A DNA stretch of 64,000 nucleotides, from positions 62,001-126,000 of the forward strand of contig MKUH01000023.1 in NCBI GenBank assembly GCA_001897745.1. The letters are read 5' to 3'. Source of the stretch: Candidatus Accumulibacter sp. 66-26. GTDB lineage: Bacteria > Pseudomonadota > Gammaproteobacteria > Burkholderiales > Rhodocyclaceae. A model generated the notes under the pieces. It ran no database searches and was not told where the DNA came from. It saw only the letters and a program-made list of their open reading frames with translations. Below, one piece after another: positions 36,468 to 44,012 of this stretch (its first letter is position 1; each line of letters starts with the position of its first letter). Both the position numbers and the translations under genes were made by a program.

Positions 36468-37874
36468 TCAGTGCAGCAAAATACGGATCAGGCGCTCGAA
36501 CAGCTTGCCGTAGGGCGGCTTGAAGAGGCCGATGCCGGACAGGCGCGACTGGCGGAACACCGCCTTTTGCGCCGAGAAGGTGCGGAAGCCCGCGTCGCCG
36601 TGGTAGCAGCCCATGCCGCTCGGGCCGACGCCGCCGAACGGCAGTTCGTCCTGCGCGATGTGCAGGATGGTGTCGTTGATCGTCACGCCGCCGGCCACCG
36701 TTTCGTCGAGCACGCGCTCGATGCGCGCGCCGTCGCGGTCGAAGTAGTAGAGCGCCAGTGGGCGCGGGCGGGCATTGACGTAGGCGAGCGCCGCGTCGAG
36801 GTCCTGATAGGGGACGAGCGGCAGCAGCGGACCGAAGATTTCGTCGTGCATGACGCGCGCCGCCTCGGGCACGCCGAGCAGCGCGAGCGGCGGCAGACGG
36901 CGCTTGAGCGCGTCGGCCGGCACGCCGGGGGCGAGTTCGGCGACTTCGGCGCCGAGTCCCCGCGCCTCGTCGACATAGCCCTGCAGGCGCGCGAAATGGC
37001 GTTCATTGACGATGCTGCTGTAGTCCGGCGTGGCGCGCAGGTCGGGGTAGCAGGCGGCAACGACGCGGCGCGCGGCGTCGATGAACTCGCGCTCGCGCCC
37101 GGCCGGCAGCAGCACGTAGTCGGGAGCGATGCAGGTCTGCCCCGCGTTCAGGCACTTGCCGACGACGATGCGCTCGACGGCGTGCGCGAAGTCGGCGCCC
37201 GGACCGACGATGGCCGGCGACTTGCCGCCGAGTTCGAGCGTCACCGGCGTCAGGTTGTCCGCCGCCGCGCGCATCACGTGGTGGCCGACCGCCGTCGAGC
37301 CGGTGAACAGCAGGTGGTCGAAGGGCAGTTGCGAAAAGGCGTGCGCCACGTCGGCGTCGCCGAGGACGACCGAGACTTCGTCGTCGGCGAAGTGGCGGGC
37401 GACCAGCTCGGAGAACAGGCGGCCGGTCGCCGGCGTGAATTCGGACATCTTGAGCAGCACGCGGTTGCCCGCCGCGAGCGCCGCGACGAGCGGGCCGGCG
37501 GCGAGATAGACCGGGTAGTTCCAGGGCACGATGATGCCCACCGCGCCGAGCGGCTGGTAGCGCACCTCGGCGCGCCCGGGCTGGAACCACAGCGCGACGC
37601 CGCGCCGGCTCGGGCGCATCCAGCGCCGCAGGTGGCGGCGCGCGTGGCGGATCGCTTCGAGGCTGGGGAAGAGTTCGAGCAGGCGCGTTTCGGCAACCGA
37701 ACGATGGCCGAAATCGGCGCGCACCGCGTCGGCGATGGCCTCGGCGTTGTCGCGCAGGAGGCGGTCGAGCGCCACAAGGCGCCGCTCGCGCACGGCGTGC
37801 GCGGGATTCGGCTCGCGCCGCGCCGCGGCGTGCAGATAGGCAAAGCGCGTCTGCAGCGAAACGGGATCGTTCAT
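36468..37874 (-). CDS. aldehyde dehydrogenase (coniferyl-aldehyde dehydrogenase type)
   Basis: NAD(P)-dependent aldehyde dehydrogenase of the class 3 / coniferyl aldehyde group, 468 residues. Motifs: [37 protein letters not shown] with the general base, and catalytic cysteine in NAGQTCIAPDYV. The C-terminal hydrophobic end (LFKPPYGKLFERLIRILL) recalls the membrane-associated fatty-aldehyde dehydrogenases of this class. The first gene of the ALDH-Tat-GMC transcript. Fatty aldehyde is a more likely substrate than coniferyl aldehyde in this setting, but that is inference. Confidence 0.9.
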   Translation of the reverse strand: MNDPVSLQTRFAYLHAAARREPNPAHAVRERRLVALDRLLRDNAEAIADAVRADFGHRSVAETRLLELFPSLEAIRHARRHLRRWMRPSRRGVALWFQPGRAEVRYQPLGAVGIIVPWNYPVYLAAGPLVAALAAGNRVLLKMSEFTPATGRLFSELVARHFADDEVSVVLGDADVAHAFSQLPFDHLLFTGSTAVGHHVMRAAADNLTPVTLELGGKSPAIVGPGADFAHAVERIVVGKCLNAGQTCIAPDYVLLPAGREREFIDAARRVVAACYPDLRATPDYSSIVNERHFARLQGYVDEARGLGAEVAELAPGVPADALKRRLPPLALLGVPEAARVMHDEIFGPLLPLVPYQDLDAALAYVNARPRPLALYYFDRDGARIERVLDETVAGGVTINDTILHIAQDELPFGGVGPSGMGCYHGDAGFRTFSAQKAVFRQSRLSGIGLFKPPYGKLFERLIRILLH

Positions 37875-38009
37875 GCGTTCTCCTCACGGTCCGGGAATCG
37901 TGTCCCGAAAGTATTTTTATGTCTTGAGCAAGTGTAAGACGCGCGCGCCGGCCCCGCTAGGCAGAATCCTCTAAACGCCGTTTGAGCGCTCAGGGCATAA
38001 TCCGGGGCC

Positions 38010-38750
38010 ATGGACGAGACATCCGGACACGAAGAAGAAAAAATCGCGCTGGCCGCGGCGCTGCGCCATCACCTGCAGGACGCGCAGATCCTGCGCGAGC
38101 GGGCCAACGCCGAAGGGGACGGAGCCGGCGCGCGCGACCGCCTGCGCCTGCGCGACTGGCAGGCCGCCCGCCTCGCCCGCTGCTACACCGAACTGCTGGC
38201 CAGCGAGCGCTACGGCCGCGCCGCGCAGTTCTTCCTGTCCGACCTCTACGGCCCCAAGGACTTCAGCAGCCGCGACGAGGAGGTCGGACGCATCCTGCCA
38301 ACGCTGGTCCGCATGCTGCCCGCCTCCGCCCTGCGCACGCTGGCGCTGGCGCTCGAACTCGACGCGCTGACCGAGGCGCTCGACGCGGCGATGGTCGGCG
38401 AACTGCGCGCCGCCGGACGCATCGCGACGATCGACGAGGACGCCTACGCCGCGGCCTACCGCCGCGTCGGCCGGCGCGCCGAACGCGAGCGCCAGATCGC
38501 GCTCATCCGCGGCACCGGCGAGGCGCTCGAAAAACTCGCCGGCAAGGCGGTGCTCAGCGGCGTGCTGCGCCTGATGCGGCGCCCTGCCCACCTGGCAGGA
38601 CTCGGCGAACTGCAGGAATTTCTCGAAAACGGTTTTGCCGCCTTCCGCCACATGGGCGACGCGACCGACTTCCTCGGCTGCATCGAAACGCGGGAACGGC
38701 AGCTGCTCGCCCGCCTGTTCGACGGCTCGGCCACCCCCTTCTCGCTCTGA
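38010..38750 (+). CDS. conserved protein of unknown function
   Basis: Helical cytosolic protein of 246 residues without signal or membrane segment. The most distinctive stretch is RYGRAAQFFLSDLYGPKDFSSRDEEV near residues 66-92. The remainder is Ala/Leu/Arg-rich helix. I recall similar proteins in other Proteobacteria but no assigned function. It starts 135 bases from the divergent aldehyde dehydrogenase gene and is followed after 13 bases by an acetyltransferase gene, with which it is probably co-transcribed. Confidence 0.8.
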   Translation: MDETSGHEEEKIALAAALRHHLQDAQILRERANAEGDGAGARDRLRLRDWQAARLARCYTELLASERYGRAAQFFLSDLYGPKDFSSRDEEVGRILPTLVRMLPASALRTLALALELDALTEALDAAMVGELRAAGRIATIDEDAYAAAYRRVGRRAERERQIALIRGTGEALEKLAGKAVLSGVLRLMRRPAHLAGLGELQEFLENGFAAFRHMGDATDFLGCIETRERQLLARLFDGSATPFSL

Positions 38751-38763
38751 ACGGAACCCGGCG

Positions 38764-39336
38764 ATGACTCTCAAATGGCGCACCGCGCGCGGCATCCAGC
38801 TCGAAATCCGGCGCGTCCGCCCGGACGACACGAAGATGCTGCACTGGGGCTTTTCCCAGCTTTCCCGCGAAACCCTCTACAAGCGATTCTTCGCCAGCGT
38901 GCAGCAGATTCCGGAGGAACTGCTGCGCAAGGTGAGCCACCCCGACCCGGCGCGCGACCACGTCCTCCTCGCCGTGCGCAACGACGGTTTCCAGGAAGCG
39001 CCGGTCGGCCTCGCGCGCTTTCACGTGTCGCCCGCCGGCAAGCGCTGCGAGTTCGCCCTGATCGTCGGCGACCGCTGGCAGCATCAGGGCATCGGCCGCC
39101 GCCTGCTCGACGCGCTGGTCGTCGAGGCCCGCCGGCGCGGCCTGCAGCGCATCGAAGGGCTGGTCCTTGCCGAAAACCAGGAAATGATCCGGCTGGCCGA
39201 AACGCAGGGCTTCGCGATCCTGGACAGCGACGAGGGGCCGACGATCAGGCTGATGCGCCTCGAACTGGGCGCCCTCGGCTGGCCGCGCAGGATGCGCTAC
39301 AAGGGGATGGAGCTCTTCGGCCGCCTGCCGGCTTAA
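38764..39336 (+). CDS. GNAT-family N-acetyltransferase
   Basis: Acetyl-CoA-dependent acetyltransferase, 190 residues. The early part IRRVRPDDTKMLHWGFSQLSRETLYKRFF is typical of the acetyltransferase domain fused in protein lysine acetyltransferases such as Pat. The acetyl-CoA loop is VGDRWQHQGIGRRLL and the later strand GLVLAENQEMIRLAETQGF. The start is ATG 38764. Target unknown. It lies in tandem with the unknown gene at 38010. Confidence 0.9.
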   Translation: MTLKWRTARGIQLEIRRVRPDDTKMLHWGFSQLSRETLYKRFFASVQQIPEELLRKVSHPDPARDHVLLAVRNDGFQEAPVGLARFHVSPAGKRCEFALIVGDRWQHQGIGRRLLDALVVEARRRGLQRIEGLVLAENQEMIRLAETQGFAILDSDEGPTIRLMRLELGALGWPRRMRYKGMELFGRLPA

Positions 39337-39414
39337 CGGCGCAGCGGCCCGTCGGCCTCAGCGCACGCCACCGGGCGAGCCGGCGGCTTCGGCCTCGGGA
39401 ACCGAGCCGGAAAC

Positions 39415-40131
39415 CTAGAAATCGCAGCCCGCCGGGCAGACGTAGCGCGACAGCGCGGGCACGTCGGGGATGAAGAACCCGCGTCCCTGCGGCACGAGCA
39501 GGCCCGCCTCCTGCAGTTCGCGGAAGGAGCGCGAGAGGTGCGAGTCGCTGATCCCGAGACGCGACGCGAGCTTGTTGCGCGGGATCGCCAGATGCAGGCT
39601 GTAGGAGCCGTCCGGCGTTTTCGGCGCCTGGTCGAAATGGCAGACGATGTAGCACACCAGACGCGCCGTCGCCTTCTTGGTGCAGAAGGTCAGCATGTCC
39701 TTGTAGAGGAAGTTGATGCGCGCCGCGACGAGCGCCATCAGGCGCCGCGAGAAGGCCGGGTAGCGGGCGATCCACTCGGACACGACGGCGTTCGGCAGGT
39801 GCAGCACCGCCGCCTGCGTCAGGCTGCGCGCCGAGTATTGCAGCGGGCGGTCGCTGAACAGCGTTTCCTCGGCCAGCGTGCCGCCGGTCTTGGCGAAATC
39901 GAGGATCTTCTCCTTGCCGTCGGCGTCGAGCATGAACATCTCGATGGTGCCGTGCGCGATGATGTACAGCCCGGGCTCGATCACGCCGGCCTCGATGAGG
40001 ACCTCGTCGGGAAGCAGATTGAACTGGTAATCGACGTGCTCGGCGATGGTTTCGAGCACCACCTGTTGCGGGATGTCCTGCAGGATCAACGACGATTTGA
40101 GCAGGGCGACTTCGGTTTCGCTGAAAGGCAT
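39415..40131 (-). CDS. Crp/Fnr-family transcriptional regulator
   Basis: Regulator with an N-terminal cyclic-nucleotide-binding-type beta barrel (LPDEVLIEAGVIEPGLYIIAHGTIEMFML, then FAKTGGTLAEETLFSDRP) and a C-terminal winged helix (IPRNKLASRLGISDSHLSRSFRELQEAGLLV), 238 residues. The N-terminal four-cysteine cluster of Fnr is absent. The protein ends with a VCPAGC motif that I do not recognise from the family. It starts 26 bases after the transglutaminase gene on the same strand, so it could be the last gene of that module and respond to its product. ATG 40131 was preferred over a TTG two codons upstream. Confidence 0.9.
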   Translation of the reverse strand: MPFSETEVALLKSSLILQDIPQQVVLETIAEHVDYQFNLLPDEVLIEAGVIEPGLYIIAHGTIEMFMLDADGKEKILDFAKTGGTLAEETLFSDRPLQYSARSLTQAAVLHLPNAVVSEWIARYPAFSRRLMALVAARINFLYKDMLTFCTKKATARLVCYIVCHFDQAPKTPDGSYSLHLAIPRNKLASRLGISDSHLSRSFRELQEAGLLVPQGRGFFIPDVPALSRYVCPAGCDF

Positions 40132-40157
40132 GGGCAACTACGTCCGGGGAAGCTTAT

Positions 40158-41057
40158 TCAGGCATTGTCCCATGGAGTGACCGTCACCGCGACTTCCAGC
40201 GCGTGCTCGCCGCCGCCGAGGATGACGCCGCGCAGGGGCGAAACGTCGCCGAAATCGCGCCCCCAGGCCAGCGTGACGTGCTGCGTGTCGGGCAGCACGT
40301 CGTTGGTCGGATCGAAGTCGACCCAGCGCCCGCCTCCGCCGGCCTCCGGGCAGTACACGGCGACCCAGGCGTGCGAGGCGTCGGCGCCGATCAGGCGCGG
40401 CTGGCCGGGCGGCGGCTGGGTCAGCAGGTAGCCGCTGACGTAGCGCGCGGCGAGGCCGAGCGAACGCAGGCAGGACAGCATCAGATGCGCGAAATCCTGG
40501 CAGACGCCGCGCTTGTCCGCCAGCACTTGCAGCACCGGCGTCGCCACCGTCGTCGCCCCGGCGTCGAATTCGAATTCGCGGTGAATCCGCTGCATCAGGG
40601 CCTGCGCGCCGGCGAGCAGGGGACGCCCAGGCGGGAAGCAGGGCGCCGCCCACGCCGCGAATTCGTGCTTGGCGCGCACGTAGGGCGACTCGAACAGGTA
40701 GCGCGCGCCCTCCAGGCGGACCGGCCGTGCGCCGTAGGCCAGCGCGGCGCGCACTGCCTCCCAGGGCGGCGAAGGCGTGCCCGCGAGGGCGGCGCGCGAA
40801 CGCACCTCGATCACGCTCTCGGCGCGCACGGCGAGGCGGCGGTGCGGCGTTTCGATGGCGAACTGCATGACCGGATTGCCGAAGGCGTCGCTGCGCGCCT
40901 GCTGCAGCGCCGGCACCGGCGCGATCTCGAGGCGGTGCGAGCGGCAGGTCTGCCAGGCGCAGTCGCGCGGCGCCAGATGCAGGAGCTGGCGCGACTGCAC
41001 GACCGGCGTCGCGTAGTCGTAGATCGTTTCGTGGATGACGTGGTAGCGGGCGTTCAT
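40158..41057 (-). CDS. transglutaminase-like protein (module A)
   Basis: Transglutaminase-superfamily protein of 299 residues with an N-terminal bacterial transglutaminase-like domain (YHVIHETIYDYATPVVQSRQ). The catalytic triad is visible: cysteine in RGVCQDFAH, histidine in ASHAWVAVY, aspartate in VDFDPTNDV. Members often act as peptidases or amidases. It follows the fused ATP-grasp/alpha-E gene by 9 bases. The combination of transglutaminase, CP ATP-grasp and alpha-E was described by comparative genomics as a likely peptide-forming or modifying system. Confidence 0.92.
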   Translation of the reverse strand: MNARYHVIHETIYDYATPVVQSRQLLHLAPRDCAWQTCRSHRLEIAPVPALQQARSDAFGNPVMQFAIETPHRRLAVRAESVIEVRSRAALAGTPSPPWEAVRAALAYGARPVRLEGARYLFESPYVRAKHEFAAWAAPCFPPGRPLLAGAQALMQRIHREFEFDAGATTVATPVLQVLADKRGVCQDFAHLMLSCLRSLGLAARYVSGYLLTQPPPGQPRLIGADASHAWVAVYCPEAGGGGRWVDFDPTNDVLPDTQHVTLAWGRDFGDVSPLRGVILGGGEHALEVAVTVTPWDNA

Positions 41058-41066
41058 GGTCGGCGT

Positions 41067-43853
41067 TCAGGCGAGCAGCGTCTGCTGGCCGGCATCCTCG
41101 ACGTGCGTGAAGTAGCACATCGCCAGCCGGTCGGAGAGCGCGCCCGCCGCCGCGGCGATCTCGCCGAGCAGCGCGGCCAGTTCGAAACAGGGGCCGCAGT
41201 CCCGGCAGACGCCGAAATCGAGGCCTTCGAAACGCGCGAGGTCGAAGGCCTGCAGGCGTGCGAGCAGCGCCGCCAGCGCTTCGTTGCGCGGCAGTTCGGT
41301 CGGCTCGCGGTGTTCGCCGGAGCGCGCGCCCTCGGCGAAGCTCCCGCCCTCGCCCGACAGGCTGCCGAGATAGCGCAGCAGGATCAGCATCTGGAAGGTC
41401 ACGGCGTGCGGGTTGCCGTCGTCGAAGACGATCAGGTCGAGCGCCGGCAGCAGTTCGGGCTGCGCCATGTAGCGCGCGCGGTAGGTGACAATGCTGTCGG
41501 TCAGTTCGAGCAGCCATTCGACGCCGCCCGCCGCGCGCGTCGACGCGAGACGCAGGAACTGTCCGACGGCGTCGGCGAGAAAACACAGGCGCTCGATGCG
41601 GCGGCCGATCATCAGGAAACGCCAGCCGTCGTCGCGCGTCATGTTGTCGAGCGCGAAACCGGCCAGCGATGACGAGGCAAGCAGCTCCCGGTCGAGAAAA
41701 GCCAGCGCGTCGGCGACCTCTGTCGTCGGCGCCGCCTCGGCGTAACGCTCCAGGCGCAGCTGCAGGCGTTTGAGCGCGTGCCAGTTGTCGAGCGAAAAAT
41801 GCTCGCGCACCTGCGCGCCGGACCACAGTAGGCGCCGGATGTCGCCGCCCAGCCCGACGCTCGGATGGCCCGCCTCCGCCGCACCATAAACGGCGGCGAG
41901 CAGCAGCGCCTCGATACGCGCACGCGGCACCGGCGGCACGGGCGACGAAGCGGCGGCCGGAGACGCGGCGCCGGCCGCCGTGGCAGGCCGCGCGCCCGCC
42001 GGCGAATTCGTCGGGTTGCGCTCCGGCGCAGGCGCCGGCCCGCCCTCTTCCGCCGTGCCTTCCGCCGTGCCTTCCGCCGTGCCCTCCGCCGTGCCCTCCG
42101 CCGTGCCCTCCGCCGTGCCCTCCGCTGCGCCCTCCGCCTTCTTTTCCGGCACCCGGCGAAGCGCACGGCACAGTTCGAAGACGGAGCGCAGCGCCGGCTC
42201 GGCATCGGCGTCGACGAGGCGCGCAAGGCCGGCGCGCAGCAGGCGCGCCGTGCCGTCGCAGCGCTCGGCGTAGCGTCCGAACCAGTAGAGGTTCTCGACC
42301 ACGCGCGAGGACAGCTTGCGCCCGCTGCGCACGAGGTCGGCCTTGCCGATCGAGTGCTTGAGCAGACTGAAGGTGTCCACCGCCGCGTCGCTACGGACCC
42401 AGGTGTCCTTGCTCGAACCGCCGCGCTGCATCGAGATGATGCGCGCGTCGGCTTCGGCCGAAACGCGGGTCAGGCCGCCCGGCATCACCGCGTAGCCGTC
42501 CGGCGTCGCCGCGACATAGACGCGCAGGCCGACGCCGCGCGGCACCAAGGCGGGTTCCCGCGCCGCGCTCCAGGCCGGCGCCTGCGAGTAGGCGACCAGT
42601 TCCTGCGCGACGTAGGCCTGCGGCCGCGCGCGCAGGCGGGCGACGAGCACCGCGCGCGCCGCGCCGTCGAGCGCGTTGCCGAACACCGGCTCGAAGCGCT
42701 GCGAGGGAAAGGCGCCCTTGATCACCAGCCGCTCGAGGTTGGCCAGCGTGAAGTCGAGCGCCGCCGGCTCGCCGCACCACCACGTCGCCACCGACGGCAG
42801 TCGCAACTCCTCGCCGAGCAGCTGGCGGCAGGCGCCGGGCAGGAAGCCGGGCAAGGCCGCCGATTCGAGCAGGCCGCTGCCGAGCGCGTTGGCGACCAGC
42901 ACCTGTCCGGCGCGCACCGCCTGCAGCAGGCCGGGAACGCCGAGCGCCGAGTCGGCGCGCAGTTCGAGCGGATCGCAGTAGTCGTCGTCGAGCCGGCGCA
43001 GGATGGCGTGCACGCGGCGCAGGCCGGTCAGCGTCTTCAGGTAGACGCGGTCGCCGCGCACCGTCAGGTCCGACCCCTCGACCAGCGGAAAGCCGAGGTA
43101 GCGCGCGAGATAGGCGTGCTCGAAGTAGGTTTCGTTGTAGCGCCCCGGCGTCAGCAGCACGACGAGCGGCGCCTCCTTGCCCGCCGCCTCGTCCTGCGGC
43201 GCCCAGCGCGCGAGGCTGTCCTGCAGCGCGGCGAAGAAGGAGGCGAGGTGTTGCACGCGTAGGTCGCGGAACTGCTCGGCGAAGACGCGCGAAACGATCA
43301 GCCGGTTCTCCAGCGCGTAGCCTGCGCCGGAGGGCGCCTGCGTGCGGTCGGCGATCACCCACCAGCGGCCGTCCGGCGAACGCGCGAGGTCGGCGGCGTA
43401 GAGGTGCAGCCAGATGTCGCCCGGCGGACGGATGCCGCGACACGGCCAGAGGTAGCCGTTGTGGCCGTAGACCAGCGCCGGCGGCAGCGTGCCGTCGCGC
43501 AGCAGCGTCTGCGCGCCGTAGAGGTCGCCGAGCAGGGCGTTGAGCAGGCGGGCGCGCTGCGCGATCGCGGCCGACAGTTCGCGCCACTCATCGGGCGCCA
43601 GGATCAGCGGCAGCGGGTCGAGCGCCCACGGCCGGTCGGCGCCTTTGGGGTCGGCGTAGACGTTGTAGGTGACGCCGTTTTCGAGGATGCGCCGGCGTAC
43701 GTAGTCGAGGCGGTGGCGCATCTGCTCGGGCGTCGCCGCGTCGAGGTGGGCGCAGAAGCTCCGCCAGGCCGGACGCAACTCGCCGTCCGCCGCGAGCATT
43801 TCGTCGAAGCGGCCGCTGTTTCCGGGATAGGTCGTGAGCAGGGAGCGCGGCAT
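41067..43853 (-). CDS. fused circularly permuted ATP-grasp and alpha-E protein (module A)
   Basis: Fusion of 928 residues. Residues 1 to about 500 form a circularly permuted ATP-grasp domain (LLTPGRYNETYFEHAYLARYLGFPLVEGSDL, YLKTLTGLRRVHAILRRLDDDYCDPLELR, PGGLTRVSAEA, RGGSSKDTWV). From about residue 512 begins the alpha-E domain (SRVVENLYWFGRYAERCDGTARLLRAG), ending with the long helical block. Between the first helices and the rest of alpha-E lies a Glu-Gly-Thr-Ala repeat and Pro-rich linker (about 571-640). In the second module at 59-62 kb the same two domains are separate genes. The likely chemistry is ATP-dependent ligation of carboxylates to amines (peptide or amide bonds); the product is unknown. 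Confidence 0.9.
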   Translation of the reverse strand: MPRSLLTTYPGNSGRFDEMLAADGELRPAWRSFCAHLDAATPEQMRHRLDYVRRRILENGVTYNVYADPKGADRPWALDPLPLILAPDEWRELSAAIAQRARLLNALLGDLYGAQTLLRDGTLPPALVYGHNGYLWPCRGIRPPGDIWLHLYAADLARSPDGRWWVIADRTQAPSGAGYALENRLIVSRVFAEQFRDLRVQHLASFFAALQDSLARWAPQDEAAGKEAPLVVLLTPGRYNETYFEHAYLARYLGFPLVEGSDLTVRGDRVYLKTLTGLRRVHAILRRLDDDYCDPLELRADSALGVPGLLQAVRAGQVLVANALGSGLLESAALPGFLPGACRQLLGEELRLPSVATWWCGEPAALDFTLANLERLVIKGAFPSQRFEPVFGNALDGAARAVLVARLRARPQAYVAQELVAYSQAPAWSAAREPALVPRGVGLRVYVAATPDGYAVMPGGLTRVSAEADARIISMQRGGSSKDTWVRSDAAVDTFSLLKHSIGKADLVRSGRKLSSRVVENLYWFGRYAERCDGTARLLRAGLARLVDADAEPALRSVFELCRALRRVPEKKAEGAAEGTAEGTAEGTAEGTAEGTAEGTAEEGGPAPAPERNPTNSPAGARPATAAGAASPAAASSPVPPVPRARIEALLLAAVYGAAEAGHPSVGLGGDIRRLLWSGAQVREHFSLDNWHALKRLQLRLERYAEAAPTTEVADALAFLDRELLASSSLAGFALDNMTRDDGWRFLMIGRRIERLCFLADAVGQFLRLASTRAAGGVEWLLELTDSIVTYRARYMAQPELLPALDLIVFDDGNPHAVTFQMLILLRYLGSLSGEGGSFAEGARSGEHREPTELPRNEALAALLARLQAFDLARFEGLDFGVCRDCGPCFELAALLGEIAAAAGALSDRLAMCYFTHVEDAGQQTLLA
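42049..42139. repeat. 12-bp minisatellite encoding (EGTA)n
   Basis: About seven copies of a 12-base unit (TCCGCCGTGCC plus T or C on the plus strand) encode an EGAA unit and six EGTA units in the alpha-E part of the fusion protein. Copies differ only at a third codon position, so the array is recent and likely variable. Confidence 0.88.
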
Positions 43854-44012
43854 GGTTCAAGCGGCATTAAGCGCCGGCACCGCAGCGCGCGCAACGAAAA
43901 TCGCCGCCCGCCCCTCGCGCACGCCGGCGCGCCGGGCGTCATGCCGCGCCGCGCCCGTCCGGGCGCCCGGCTTGCCGCCGGCATCGACGGAGTTCCGCGG
44001 ACGCACGGACAC

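Noticed and set aside
42049-42139. CRISPR array or other spacer array
   Set aside because: Units are 12 bases with no spacers and translate in frame into EGTA repeats; it is a coding minisatellite.
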